Source: Helicobacteraceae bacterium (GTDB lineage: Bacteria; Campylobacterota; Campylobacteria; Campylobacterales; Sulfurimonadaceae). From it: a stretch of DNA of 64,000 nt. The notes beneath the pieces were generated by a model. It did no database searches, had not been told where the DNA came from, and saw nothing but the letters and a program-made list of their open reading frames with translations. Location: NCBI GenBank assembly GCA_947498025.1, contig CANMJR010000006.1, forward strand, positions 1 through 64,000, in the 5' to 3' direction. Both the position numbers and the translations under genes were made by a program. Positions 32,336-41,850 of the stretch are shown here, one piece after another; the stretch's first letter is position 1; each line of letters opens with the position of its first letter.

Positions 32336-33223
32336 ATGAAACAGATAAACCAATTAAATCTCGGCGTCAAATATATGCTCATCTCCTCCTTTTTGTTTGC
32401 ACTTATGGCTGCTTTTGCAAAGCTTTCAAGTGGGCACATGAGTTCGTTAGAAGTTGTCTTTTTCAGAAATATTTTTGGAGTTGCAATTATCGGTTTTGCT
32501 ATCTGGAAATCCCCTCTGAAAAATGTTGGCGGAAAGCCGCTTTTACTCTTTTTTAGAGGATTTATGGGCTTTATCTCACTTCTTGCCTATTTTTATAATG
32601 TAGCGCATATCAGTCTTGGCGATGCTGCAACTTATTCAAAAACAGCACCCATCTTTACGGCAATTTTTGCTTGGGCTTTTTTAAAAGAGAAGCTGACTCT
32701 GAGTTCTTGGTTTGCAGTAATTGTCGGCTTTGGCGGAATACTTTTAATAACGAAGCCTAGCGGAATAGGATTTAGCAAGTATGATATTCTGGGCATCTTT
32801 AGTGGAGTCGGAGCGGCACTCGCATACACTTCTGTGAGAGAGCTAAAAAACTATTACGATACCAGAACCATTGTAATGTCTTTTATGCTGATTGGAACAA
32901 TCGGACCGCTTCTATTGCTGATTCTCTCAGAATATTTTCATGTATCAGAGTTGGATTTCATGTTGGGAGAGTTTATTGTACCTAAAGGAATTGTCTGGTT
33001 TTATGTAGCAGGAATGGGGATATTAGCGACCCTCTCACAATACTACATGACAAAAGCATATGGCGAAACAAAAGCGGGAATTGTCGGAGCGGTGAGTTAC
33101 ACAAATATAGTTTTTGCAATTATTGTCGGTCTCTTTTTGGGCGATTCGCTTCCTACTTTTATCACCGCATGCGGAATTGTTTTGATTGTTTTTGCGGGAA
33201 TAATCGTAGCAAAACAGAAGTAG
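32336..33223 (+). CDS. EamA-family (DMT) transporter
   Basis: The 295-residue inner-membrane protein has about ten hydrophobic helices and two EamA repeats. Blocks such as YSKTAPIFTAIFAWAFLKE and ITKPSGIGFS are typical of drug/metabolite transporters. Substrate unknown. The ATG at 32336 is preferred over 32318 because a TATAAT box (32323-32328) ends 7 bp before it, implying a leaderless mRNA, and the earlier ATG would precede the -10. Confidence 0.85.
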   Translation: MKQINQLNLGVKYMLISSFLFALMAAFAKLSSGHMSSLEVVFFRNIFGVAIIGFAIWKSPLKNVGGKPLLLFFRGFMGFISLLAYFYNVAHISLGDAATYSKTAPIFTAIFAWAFLKEKLTLSSWFAVIVGFGGILLITKPSGIGFSKYDILGIFSGVGAALAYTSVRELKNYYDTRTIVMSFMLIGTIGPLLLLILSEYFHVSELDFMLGEFIVPKGIVWFYVAGMGILATLSQYYMTKAYGETKAGIVGAVSYTNIVFAIIVGLFLGDSLPTFITACGIVLIVFAGIIVAKQK

Positions 33224-33286
33224 AAATAGCCTTGGTTTAAAACCAATATGCTATAATCTTTTTCTATTTTTTGAGAGGTAAACATA

Positions 33287-34078
33287 ATGATATTATTAGC
33301 AGGTCCCTGCGTTATTGAGAGTGAAGAAAATATTTTTAAAATCGCTAAATCTTTAGAAATTTATCAAAATGACCCGACAATTGATTTTTATTTTAAATCT
33401 AGTTTTGATAAGGCAAACCGTACATCGCTTGATAGTTTTCGCGGTTTGGGTCTCGAAGAGGGGCTGAGAATTTTAGAAAAAGTAAAAAATGATTTTGGGT
33501 ATAAAGTTGTAACCGATGTGCATGAATCACATCAAGTTGGGGCTGTTGCCGAGGTTGTGGATATGCTCCAGATTCCTGCATTTTTGTGCCGTCAGACAGA
33601 TTTGCTTGTTGCATGTGCAAAAACTACAAAAGAGGTCAATATCAAAAAAGGGCAGTTTATAAATCCGCCCGACATGCGATACTCGGTCGCAAAAGTTCTT
33701 CAAACTCGCGGATGTAATGAAGTGAACTATGAAAACTCCAAAAAGCATGGAGTTTTTTTGTGTGAGCGAGGCTCTTCTTTCGGCTATGGAAATATAGTTG
33801 TTGACATGCGCTCCCTTGTAATCATGAGAGAGTTTGCACCGACGATTTTTGATGCAACGCACTCGGTTCAAATGCCCGGAGCTTTGGGCGGAAAAACGGG
33901 TGGAGACAGCTCTATGGTTCCTTATTTGGCAAGTGCTGCAGCAGCTGTCGGAGTGGACGGTTTCTTTTTTGAAACGCACTTTGACCCAAGTATAGCACTT
34001 AGTGATGGACCCAACATGATAAAACTTGATGCGCTGGAAGCTCTTGTTGCAAAAATTAAAAAAATTCAAAATATATAA
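33287..34078 (+). CDS. kdsA: 3-deoxy-8-phosphooctulonate synthase
   Basis: KdsA condenses phosphoenolpyruvate with arabinose-5-phosphate to form KDO-8-phosphate for lipopolysaccharide. The 263-residue protein starts [14 protein letters not shown]. It has [44 protein letters not shown] and a late [16 protein letters not shown]. The promoter gctataat lies 37 bp upstream with a gagagg ribosome site. First gene of the kdsA-ribH-nusB cluster. Confidence 0.95.
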   Translation: MILLAGPCVIESEENIFKIAKSLEIYQNDPTIDFYFKSSFDKANRTSLDSFRGLGLEEGLRILEKVKNDFGYKVVTDVHESHQVGAVAEVVDMLQIPAFLCRQTDLLVACAKTTKEVNIKKGQFINPPDMRYSVAKVLQTRGCNEVNYENSKKHGVFLCERGSSFGYGNIVVDMRSLVIMREFAPTIFDATHSVQMPGALGGKTGGDSSMVPYLASAAAAVGVDGFFFETHFDPSIALSDGPNMIKLDALEALVAKIKKIQNI

Positions 34079-34088
34079 AGGAAGATAA

Positions 34089-34559
34089 ATGAAGTTGATA
34101 GAAGGCAAATTAAAAGTAATCAACGGCAAAAAAATTGCTATTGTAAGTACAAGATGGAACCATTTTATAGTGGATAGACTGGTAGAGGGTGCAAAAGATG
34201 CATTTTTCCGCCATGGTGGAAACGAGGAAGATATTGTTCATGTTTTGGCACCGGGGGCATTTGAACTTCCAATGGTTATCGATCAGCTTCTTGTAAGTGG
34301 CAAATATGACGGAATTTGTGCTTTGGGAGCAGTTATCCGTGGTTCAACCCCGCACTTTGATTATGTCTCAGCTGAGGCTACTAAGGGCATCTCCATGATG
34401 AGTCTTAAGTACCAAAAACCCGTCTCTTTTGGACTTTTAACAACGGATACAATCGAACAGGCAATCGAGAGAGCCGGAACAAAAGCCGGAAACAAAGGTT
34501 TTGAAGCTATGACGGTTGTGATAGAGATGTTAGACCTTTACGAAGCGATAGGAGCATAA
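34089..34559 (+). CDS. ribH: 6,7-dimethyl-8-ribityllumazine synthase
   Basis: RibH forms lumazine in the penultimate step of riboflavin synthesis. The 156-residue protein has [45 protein letters not shown] and the late [20 protein letters not shown]. Normal length. It is packed between kdsA and nusB, the usual Campylobacterota order. Confidence 0.96.
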   Translation: MKLIEGKLKVINGKKIAIVSTRWNHFIVDRLVEGAKDAFFRHGGNEEDIVHVLAPGAFELPMVIDQLLVSGKYDGICALGAVIRGSTPHFDYVSAEATKGISMMSLKYQKPVSFGLLTTDTIEQAIERAGTKAGNKGFEAMTVVIEMLDLYEAIGA

Positions 34560-34560
34560 T

Positions 34561-34968
34561 TTGGCGACAAGACAACAAGCCAGGATGGCAGTGGTAAGCC
34601 TTCTTTACGCCTTTGATTTGGGTAACGGAAATATTGCCGAGCATACAGATGAGATTTTAGAAGAGAAAAAAATCCGTAATAAACAGAAAGATTTTGCACT
34701 AGAACTCTACGAAGGCGTTTTAAAAAACATTGAACCGGTTGACAAAGCGATTATTGAGCACCTTAAAGAGTGGGATTTTGAGAGACTCGGAGCTATTGAG
34801 AGAGCAACGCTTAGACTTGCATGTTATGAAATACTTTTTGGCGAGCTTGACTCTGCAGTTGTTATAAACGAGGCGGTTGAGATAACAAAAGCTTTTGGAA
34901 CTGAACAGTCTCCAAAGTTTATAAATGGTGTGCTAGACGCAATTTCAAAAGATAAACAAGCCCAGTAA
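34561..34968 (+). CDS. nusB: transcription antitermination factor NusB
   Basis: NusB binds boxA RNA in rRNA antitermination. The 135-residue helical protein starts at TTG (MATRQQARMAVVSLLYAFD) 1 bp after ribH. It has the family's WDFERLGAIERATLRLACYE and VVINEAVEITKAFG. The next gene starts with no gap after its stop codon. Confidence 0.93.
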   Translation: MATRQQARMAVVSLLYAFDLGNGNIAEHTDEILEEKKIRNKQKDFALELYEGVLKNIEPVDKAIIEHLKEWDFERLGAIERATLRLACYEILFGELDSAVVINEAVEITKAFGTEQSPKFINGVLDAISKDKQAQ

Positions 34969-36999
34969 ATGATAAAAACACTCATACTTTTTCTGTTTTT
35001 GACTCAAGCACTCTTTTGCGCAAATGAGTGTCTGAGTTGTCATAAAGAGACTGAGAAAATTCGTGATGCCTCTTCGGGCATGATGAAGGCTATTTTAGAG
35101 CTCTCAGAAAAAGCCGGACATGGCGGAAATGACTGCATCGTTTGCCACGGCGGTAATCCAAATGCCAATAAGAAAAATAGAGCGCATGAAGGAACGGTTG
35201 CATATTTCAAAACCAACAAAGGTCCAAAAGAGTTCTATCCTTCTCCTTCAACAGCATCAGTAAACAAAAATACATGCGGTATGTGCCACGAAAATCAGGT
35301 GGCATCTCAGCCGAACTCTCTTATGGTAAATAATCAAGAAAAAATTAGGGAAACACTTCAAAGCTTCGGAGCAAAAAACAGCCATGCCATCGGAATACAT
35401 GCAACGCAAAATCCTGATGACAAACACGAGCGACTCGGAAGCGAGGCGTATCAAAAATATATGCAAAATCTCCAAACTTTAGAGCCACACGCGTTTGCCA
35501 AAGAGTTAGAGAAGCTTCCGTCGGCTCCAACTGCAAAAGATGTTAAAAAAGAGCCTTCGCTAGTAGCTTTTGCATATCTGAATCAAAACAAATCCAGCAA
35601 AGAGATGGGGTGTGCATCATGCCACCTGCCTCATTCGAGTAGTGGAAAACTTGTTCACTCCATACAATCCTCAAGAGAAACCAAAGTAAAAGTGGATGGC
35701 AAAGAGTATTCTGGCGTTTCGGTTGAGACATGTGCCGCTTGCCATAAGAGCGAAAAAAGTATCGGCACCTCCTACCAAGGTTTGATAGAAAAAGAGAGCT
35801 CCTCTCGTAAAAAATATATTCACATGCAAGAGGATGTTCACTTTTTAAAAGGGATGTTGTGTCAGGATTGCCACACCTCAAATGATTTGCATGGGGACGG
35901 TTTTTTAAACGCAACGAATGCAACTGCCGTTGAGGTAGAGTGTCAGGATTGCCATGGAACAACAACATCTTATCCATGGGAGCTGCCTCTTGGATATAGT
36001 GATGAGTTTAATGCAACTGTTGCAAAGGGTAAAGCAAGAGGAACTACAACAACCGTAGCAGAGTACTTAAAGCAGGGAAGTGTAGGTGAGCCTAAAGAGG
36101 GCTATCTTCTGAGTGCGAGAGGAAATCCGCTGACGCATGCCAAAAAAGACGGCGATAAAATTATAATGCAGCTGGCAAACGGCAACGATATAGAACTTAA
36201 GCCTCTAAAAAAACTAAAAAAAGAGAAGAAGTTATCTCAAAAAGCAATTTTAGCTATGGAGAGCATAACTGCTCATACCGATAAGATGGAGTGCTACACC
36301 TGTCATGCGACTTGGGCACCACAAGTTTATGATAATCATATAGAAATTGATTATTCTAAAAAAAGTTCAATAGATGCAAAAGTAATAGAGAGTCATGCTT
36401 TCATGCGATGGGAAGAGCCGGCACTTCTTCAAAACGGAGAGGGAAGAGTTTCTCCGGGTGTTCCAAAACTTCAATCAAGAGTAACGGTTATCGGAGAGAA
36501 CTCCGATGTCTTGCTGTACAAAAAAAGAGAAGAAACAACACCGATTCAGCCGCACAGTGTGCAAAAAGAGGCAAGAAGTTGTGAGAGTTGTCACGCAACT
36601 CCTAAGGCTACGGGCATGGGAATAAGCGGTTTAAGAGTAAATAAAAACATATCAGAGTCCCAAGATGAGAACAAAACCCAAGCAGATGGATTTAAACTTT
36701 TAGCGCCTCTCTCTCCTGCACAGATCGATAAGCTTGATAGAAGCGGTGTTTGTCTCTCTTGCCACCTTAATATTCCAAAAGGGAATTTAGCAACTTCTAC
36801 TATCTCTCACATGCGAGAGATGGCAGAGGTGAAAATAGACAAAAATACGCACAATGAGATAGTAAGCAATACAATAAATATCAGTGCTTGGACACAGTTT
36901 ATAGGTGCAATTTTTATAGGATTACTTATTGTACTTGGAATTTATGTATCTTTTATTAAAAAACAACCGATTAATCCAAGAAATGAGGGATGGAAATAG
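34969..36999 (+). CDS. ten-haem membrane-anchored cytochrome c
   Basis: The 676-residue exported protein has a signal peptide (MIKTLILFLFLTQALFC) and ten CxxCH motifs: CLSCH, CIVCH, CGMCH, CASCH, CAACH, CQDCH twice, CYTCH, CESCH and CLSCH. A C-terminal TM anchor (about 640-665) follows. Many isolated His could be distal ligands. It is a periplasmic electron-transfer or respiratory protein. The substrate is not clear: it is not obviously an octahaem hydroxylamine or tetrathionate reductase. It sits between nusB and mqnC and is probably co-transcribed. Confidence 0.82.
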   Translation: MIKTLILFLFLTQALFCANECLSCHKETEKIRDASSGMMKAILELSEKAGHGGNDCIVCHGGNPNANKKNRAHEGTVAYFKTNKGPKEFYPSPSTASVNKNTCGMCHENQVASQPNSLMVNNQEKIRETLQSFGAKNSHAIGIHATQNPDDKHERLGSEAYQKYMQNLQTLEPHAFAKELEKLPSAPTAKDVKKEPSLVAFAYLNQNKSSKEMGCASCHLPHSSSGKLVHSIQSSRETKVKVDGKEYSGVSVETCAACHKSEKSIGTSYQGLIEKESSSRKKYIHMQEDVHFLKGMLCQDCHTSNDLHGDGFLNATNATAVEVECQDCHGTTTSYPWELPLGYSDEFNATVAKGKARGTTTTVAEYLKQGSVGEPKEGYLLSARGNPLTHAKKDGDKIIMQLANGNDIELKPLKKLKKEKKLSQKAILAMESITAHTDKMECYTCHATWAPQVYDNHIEIDYSKKSSIDAKVIESHAFMRWEEPALLQNGEGRVSPGVPKLQSRVTVIGENSDVLLYKKREETTPIQPHSVQKEARSCESCHATPKATGMGISGLRVNKNISESQDENKTQADGFKLLAPLSPAQIDKLDRSGVCLSCHLNIPKGNLATSTISHMREMAEVKIDKNTHNEIVSNTINISAWTQFIGAIFIGLLIVLGIYVSFIKKQPINPRNEGWK

Positions 37000-37005
37000 T
37001 TAGAG

Positions 37006-38055
37006 ATGAAAAGATTAACAAAAGAAGAAGCGCTATTTCTTATAAAAAACGCTGACCTAAAAGAGTTAGGGCGCATGGCGAGTGCAAGAAAAAAAGAGCT
37101 CCATCCTGAGGGCATTACAACTTTTGTGGTTGACAGAAATATCAACTACACGAATATCTGCTGGGTTGACTGCAAATTTTGCGCCTTTTATAGACATGAG
37201 AAGGATGCGGATGCTTATGTCCTCACCTACGAAGAGATTGACGCAAAGATAGATGAACTCCTAGAAATCGGCGGAACACAGATACTTTTTCAGGGAGGAG
37301 TTCATCCAAAGCTGCAAATTGAGTGGTATGAAGAGTTGGTGGAGCATATTCATGTAAAATATCCGCAAATAACAATTCATGGTTTCTCTTCCATTGAAAT
37401 AGATTTTATTGCCAAAGTCTCTCGTATAAGTGTTGAGGAGGTTTTAGAGCGTCTCAAAGCCAAAGGTCTTGCGTCTATTCCCGGAGCAGGAGCGGAGATA
37501 CTCTCTGATAAAGTGCGTGATATTATCGCACCCAAAAAAATTGATTCAGAGGTTTGGGTGGACATCCACAGAAAGGCGCATAAACTGGATATAAAATCAA
37601 CGGCGACCATGATGTACGGAACAATTGAGAGCGATGAAGATATCGTGGAACATTTTGATATGATAAGAAAGTTACAAGATGAAACAGGCGGTTTCAGAGC
37701 TTTCATAATGTGGAGTTTTCAAGGAAAAAATACAGAGCTTTTAAGGTTGATTCCCCAGATGGAGAAGCCCTCTTCAAACCGCTATTTAAGACTTTTGGCA
37801 GTTGCTAGGCTCTATCTTGACAATGTGCCGAATATTCAGAGTTCATGGGTAACTCAGGGAGCTTACATCGGGCAGATGGCACTTAGATTTGGAGCAAATG
37901 ATTTGGGATCAACCATGATGGAAGAGAATGTGGTAAGCAGTGCAGGAGCAGCGTACTCTATGGCAAAAGAGGAGATGGTGCAGCTCATACGGGATATCGG
38001 AGAAACACCGGCGGTTAGAAATACGGCGTATGAGATTTTGGAGACATTTAAATGA
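37006..38055 (+). CDS. mqnC: cyclic dehypoxanthinyl futalosine synthase
   Basis: MqnC is a radical-SAM enzyme that cyclises dehypoxanthinyl futalosine in the futalosine route to menaquinone. The 349-residue protein has the CxxxCxxC cluster (Cys52, Cys56 and Cys59 in NICWVDCKFCAF), LFQGGVHPKL, HGFSSIEIDF and GAGAEILSDKVR. Menaquinone is the respiratory quinone expected here, matching the neighbouring cytochrome. It overlaps the following M16-like gene by 4 bp. Confidence 0.93.
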   Translation: MKRLTKEEALFLIKNADLKELGRMASARKKELHPEGITTFVVDRNINYTNICWVDCKFCAFYRHEKDADAYVLTYEEIDAKIDELLEIGGTQILFQGGVHPKLQIEWYEELVEHIHVKYPQITIHGFSSIEIDFIAKVSRISVEEVLERLKAKGLASIPGAGAEILSDKVRDIIAPKKIDSEVWVDIHRKAHKLDIKSTATMMYGTIESDEDIVEHFDMIRKLQDETGGFRAFIMWSFQGKNTELLRLIPQMEKPSSNRYLRLLAVARLYLDNVPNIQSSWVTQGAYIGQMALRFGANDLGSTMMEENVVSSAGAAYSMAKEEMVQLIRDIGETPAVRNTAYEILETFK

Positions 38056-39332
38056 GATACATATTTACACTTTTAATTTTAGGACAGATAATAATGGCAG
38101 CAACGATAGAATATATTGAGACAAATTCCTCAAAAGTACCGGTTGTTTACGAGAGCGATACAAGACTTCCTCTTGTGACAATGCAGTTTACATTCATAAA
38201 CAGCGGAAGCGTGACGGATCTTAAAAAAGCGGGATTGGCACGATTCAGTGCAAAGGTTATGAGCGAGGGCACCAAAACACTCGGAAGCGCAGCTTTTGCA
38301 GAGGCTCTTGAAGCTAAAGCAATACACATCTCCGCTTCGAGCGGAGGAGAGACCTTTGTGATTGAGATGAGTTGTCTCAAAGAGGAGTTTTATGAGGCGC
38401 TTGGCTATTTTGATGCGCTTATAAAAGAGCCGAATTTGAGTGATGAGGCTCTGGGTAAAGTTAAAACCATGACTCTAGGCTCTCTTAGTTCTAAAGAGAA
38501 CGACTTTGATTATGTGGCTTCAAATGAGTTGAAGGCTATTTTATTTAAGGGCACTGTTTTAGGACAGCCGTCTTTGGGGACGGTAGAGAGTGTAAAAAGT
38601 ATAGAGCTTCGCGATGTAGAGGAGTTTGTCAAATCGAACCTTGTCAGTAAAAAACTTATAGTAGTTATTGGCGGAGATGTTGATTTTGAGAGTGCAAAAG
38701 CCAAAATAGCAAAAGTGATAGAAGCAATGCCAGAGGGGAACTCAAGCCAAGTTGTAAACTACTCCGTTACGAAAGAGCCAAAAGAGAACATCCTCAAAAA
38801 AGAGACAGAACAGGCATACATCTATTTTGGTTCACCGTACAATATTGTGGATAATTCACCTGATTTTTATAAAGCGAGAGTTGCCACATTTATACTCGGA
38901 ACGGGAGGATTTGGCTCAAGACTTATGGAAGAGATACGGGTAAAAAGAGGTCTGGCTTACTCTGCATACGCAAAAATTGATGTCAGCAAATCTAGCAGCT
39001 ATTTTAATGGCTATCTGCAGACAAAGTTGGATGCACTTGAAGTGGCAAAGAAAACAGTCAATGAAGTAATAGCCGATTTTACAAAAAACGGTGTTACAAA
39101 AGAGGAGTTGGAGCAGACGAAGAAGTTTTTGCTAGGAAGCGAACCGCTAAGAGTTGAGACCATGAGCCAAAGACTGAACCGCACATTTATGGAATTTTAT
39201 AAAGGTCAAGAGCTTGGTTACTCTGGGAAAGAGTTAGAGATGATTCAATCGCTAAAACTGGAAGATTTGAATACATTTATAAAATCTCATACAGAGATAA
39301 ATAGTTTAAGTTATGCAATAGTCACGAAGTAA
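38052..39332 (+). CDS. M16-family (insulinase-like) protein lacking the zinc motif
   Basis: The 426-residue exported protein has a signal peptide (MRYIFTLLILGQIIMA). M16 features are an N-terminal and a C-terminal domain, and RVKRGLAYSAYAKIDVSKSS, the R/Y motif of the C domain. Where catalytic members have HxxEH, this one reads LARFSAKVMSEG, so it cannot bind zinc in the usual way. It is likely the non-catalytic partner of an M16 pair or a chaperone-like protein. A catalytic partner is not in the window. Confidence 0.82.
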   Translation: MRYIFTLLILGQIIMAATIEYIETNSSKVPVVYESDTRLPLVTMQFTFINSGSVTDLKKAGLARFSAKVMSEGTKTLGSAAFAEALEAKAIHISASSGGETFVIEMSCLKEEFYEALGYFDALIKEPNLSDEALGKVKTMTLGSLSSKENDFDYVASNELKAILFKGTVLGQPSLGTVESVKSIELRDVEEFVKSNLVSKKLIVVIGGDVDFESAKAKIAKVIEAMPEGNSSQVVNYSVTKEPKENILKKETEQAYIYFGSPYNIVDNSPDFYKARVATFILGTGGFGSRLMEEIRVKRGLAYSAYAKIDVSKSSSYFNGYLQTKLDALEVAKKTVNEVIADFTKNGVTKEELEQTKKFLLGSEPLRVETMSQRLNRTFMEFYKGQELGYSGKELEMIQSLKLEDLNTFIKSHTEINSLSYAIVTK

Positions 39333-39402
39333 TTATTGCAATTTGTCATGTTATGAGCATTCGTTTTAAAAATGATGTAGTATTTTATACTAAGGAATTA
39401 AA

Positions 39403-41211
39403 ATGAATCTCACAAAAGAGCAAGAGCTAAAGTTTAAAAAATTGGGCATTCACAGTTGGTGTGAACTTGCCCTGCTCATTCCACATGCTTATGAAGATTT
39501 CAGGCTACATAGCCAACTTCAAAACGGCATGCCGCAACTCATAGATGCTACCGTTGAGTCGGTGCACCGCTCTGCTAACTCCATTCAAATAACTTTTTTT
39601 GCTCACAATTTCGGACACACCGTAAGCGGTGTGATTTTTCGTCCAAAGCCGTACATGCTTCATCAGTTTAAGGTCGGAGAGAGAGATTATTACTCTGGCA
39701 CGATAGAGTGCAAAATGGGGCAATGCACCATAAATATGCCAAAAAAAATAACTACTGTCGGTGCGATAACTCCAAAATACAAATCAGCTTTGAGAAGTGA
39801 TGTGATGCAGCGTTTTGTACAGGCTAATCTGACAAAAGAGAATTTACTAGGTGAGGGTTTAGATGAAAAAGTTATTGATGAGATTCTGAAACTTCATTTT
39901 CCTACAGAGGAAATTTTACTGCGCAGAGAGCTCTCTCAAGAGGCTATAAATGCTCTAAAGCATGTGGAACTCTTTGCATATATGAAACTCTTAGCAGGTA
40001 AAAGAAGATATTTTACTGCCTTAGCATGCATAACCGAAAACGGAAATAAAAGTTATGAAGAGTGGGCAACCACGCTTCCATTCAAACTCACAGGCGAACA
40101 GGTTAAGGCAATAGAAGATATAAAAAGTGATTTTTCAAAAAGCGTTGCATCAAAGCGAATGGTTGTAGGTGATGTCGGGTGTGGTAAAACCATGGTTATA
40201 TTAGCTGCATGTATAATGATGTTGCCACACCGCGCAATCCTTATGGCACCGACAACCATTCTTGCAAATCAGCTTTTTGAGGAAGCTTCTAAATATCTTC
40301 CAAATGTGAAAACTATTTTAGTAACAAACAAAACCAAAAAAGTAAATTTAGAAGAGTTTGATTTTATCATAGGAACACATGCTCTGCTTTATAGAGAACT
40401 TCCAACAGCCGCACTTGTTATGGTGGATGAGCAGCACCGCTTTGGGACGCAACAGCGAAATATGTTGGAGAAGCTGGTGAGCAACAGAGATAAAAAGCCT
40501 CACTTTTTGCAGTTCAGCGCAACTCCGATTCCAAGAACGCAAGCCATGATAGAGACCGCCCACATCGATGTTAGTTTGATTACTACGACACCTTTTGAAA
40601 AAAATATTACCAGTAAAGTGATTCACAAGAGTGACTTCAAAGATTTGCTCTCACACATAAAAGAGGAGCTGCAGAAAAAGAATCAGGTTTTAGTTGTTTA
40701 TCCTTTAGTTGAGCAGAGTGAGATGATAGAGTATCAAAGTATAGAAGAAGCCCGCGGTTATTGGGAGAAGAACTTTGAAAATGTTTATGTAACGCATGGT
40801 AAGGATAAAGAGAAGGAGGAGGTGCTTTTTGAGTTTCGTGAATCCGGAAATATCTTGATTGCGACGACTGTTGTAGAAGTCGGTATCTCTTTGCCGCGTC
40901 TTAGTACGGTTGTGATTGTCGGTGCTGAGAGATTGGGCTTGTCAACTCTGCACCAGTTGAGAGGCAGAGTGAGTAGAACAGGGTTAAAAGGCTACTGTTT
41001 TTTATATACAAATCAAGAAAAATCCAAAAGATTAGATGAGTTTGTAAACACTTCAAGCGGTTTTGACATAGCCAATATGGATCTGAAATACAGAAAAAGT
41101 GGTGATTTACTCAAAGGGGCTAATCAGAGTGGAAGCCAATTTAGATGGGTCGATTTGGCAGAGGATGCTGAGATAGTCAGGAGTGTGAAAGAGGAGCTAA
41201 ATATCCTCTAG
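39403..41211 (+). CDS. recG: ATP-dependent DNA helicase RecG
   Basis: RecG remodels stalled forks and Holliday junctions. The 602-residue protein has a wedge/OB region (about 45-130), Walker A GDVGCGKT, DEQH in VDEQHRFGTQQR, SATPIPRT, and C-terminal helicase motifs VVEVGISLPR and QLRGRVSRTGLKG. It is shorter than the E. coli enzyme (693), normal for Campylobacterota. The promoter ttatactaagg overlaps the ribosome site region. Confidence 0.94.
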   Translation: MNLTKEQELKFKKLGIHSWCELALLIPHAYEDFRLHSQLQNGMPQLIDATVESVHRSANSIQITFFAHNFGHTVSGVIFRPKPYMLHQFKVGERDYYSGTIECKMGQCTINMPKKITTVGAITPKYKSALRSDVMQRFVQANLTKENLLGEGLDEKVIDEILKLHFPTEEILLRRELSQEAINALKHVELFAYMKLLAGKRRYFTALACITENGNKSYEEWATTLPFKLTGEQVKAIEDIKSDFSKSVASKRMVVGDVGCGKTMVILAACIMMLPHRAILMAPTTILANQLFEEASKYLPNVKTILVTNKTKKVNLEEFDFIIGTHALLYRELPTAALVMVDEQHRFGTQQRNMLEKLVSNRDKKPHFLQFSATPIPRTQAMIETAHIDVSLITTTPFEKNITSKVIHKSDFKDLLSHIKEELQKKNQVLVVYPLVEQSEMIEYQSIEEARGYWEKNFENVYVTHGKDKEKEEVLFEFRESGNILIATTVVEVGISLPRLSTVVIVGAERLGLSTLHQLRGRVSRTGLKGYCFLYTNQEKSKRLDEFVNTSSGFDIANMDLKYRKSGDLLKGANQSGSQFRWVDLAEDAEIVRSVKEELNIL

Positions 41212-41238
41212 TTTCCACATGCGAGGAGCATGTGGAAA
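41212..41238. terminator. hairpin between convergent recG and long hpf
   Basis: A perfect 10-bp stem (tttccacatg/catgtggaaa) with a 7-nt loop begins immediately after the recG stop and ends 5 bp before the hpf stop. It can act in both directions. Confidence 0.6.
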
Positions 41239-41243
41239 TGGTA

Positions 41244-41786
41244 TTAATATAAACCGAAGCTTCCATTACTTTTTTTATAAAGAACGCGAGTCTTGCCTTC
41301 ATTGTCTAAGAAAATTTCAAAAATCTTAGCACTCTCTTTTAAGTCTTGAAGTACATCTTCAACTTCACGAGGTTTGTAGAGGGAGAGTTCAACAGGAACA
41401 ATTTCATCTTCTAATGCTTCTGCAATCTCTTTTACATCCACATGGTTATTAGCCTCAATTTTTGCTACATTTAGACCATCTTTATGGTGTTCTGTACCAC
41501 GGTCATGCATGCGGCGCATAGCTTTTTGAGCTCTTCCTGCCGCAAGGTCGATAGCTGCATATAAATCATCATCACTTTGTTTAATGACAATAGAGTTTTT
41601 ATGAGCAAGATTTATAACAAATTCTACGCATGAATGCTCTTTACCCTTTTTTGTTTGAGCAGTTGCAATGACATTAACAGAGATAATGTCTAAGTGAAAT
41701 TTACTAAGTGTTTCGATAGATGTGCTCATATGAGCTTTTATTGCGTCGGTCAGCTCAAGGTGTCTGCCTGTTAGAGAGATATTCAT
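41244..41786 (-). CDS. hpf: long ribosome hibernation promoting factor
   Basis: The 180-residue protein has an N-terminal HPF domain (MNISLTGRHLELTDAIKAHM ... DDDLYAAIDLAAGRAQKAMRRMHD), a linker and a C-terminal dimerisation domain (PVELSLYKPREVEDVLQDLK ... VLYKKSNGSFGLY). Long HPF makes 100S ribosome dimers by itself. The start MNISL follows an aggatt ribosome site; an upstream extension is rejected. A short HPF lies at 20599-20928. Confidence 0.9.
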   Translation of the reverse strand: MNISLTGRHLELTDAIKAHMSTSIETLSKFHLDIISVNVIATAQTKKGKEHSCVEFVINLAHKNSIVIKQSDDDLYAAIDLAAGRAQKAMRRMHDRGTEHHKDGLNVAKIEANNHVDVKEIAEALEDEIVPVELSLYKPREVEDVLQDLKESAKIFEIFLDNEGKTRVLYKKSNGSFGLY

Positions 41787-41850
41787 TTGTAATCCTTTAA
41801 TAGTTTGATATTTAATTATAGCATTAAATTGCATATATAAATTTGCATAA

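Noticed and set aside
33527-34129. 200-residue frame antisense to kdsA
   Set aside because: It overlaps kdsA and the start of ribH, has no recognisable motif and low-complexity translation.
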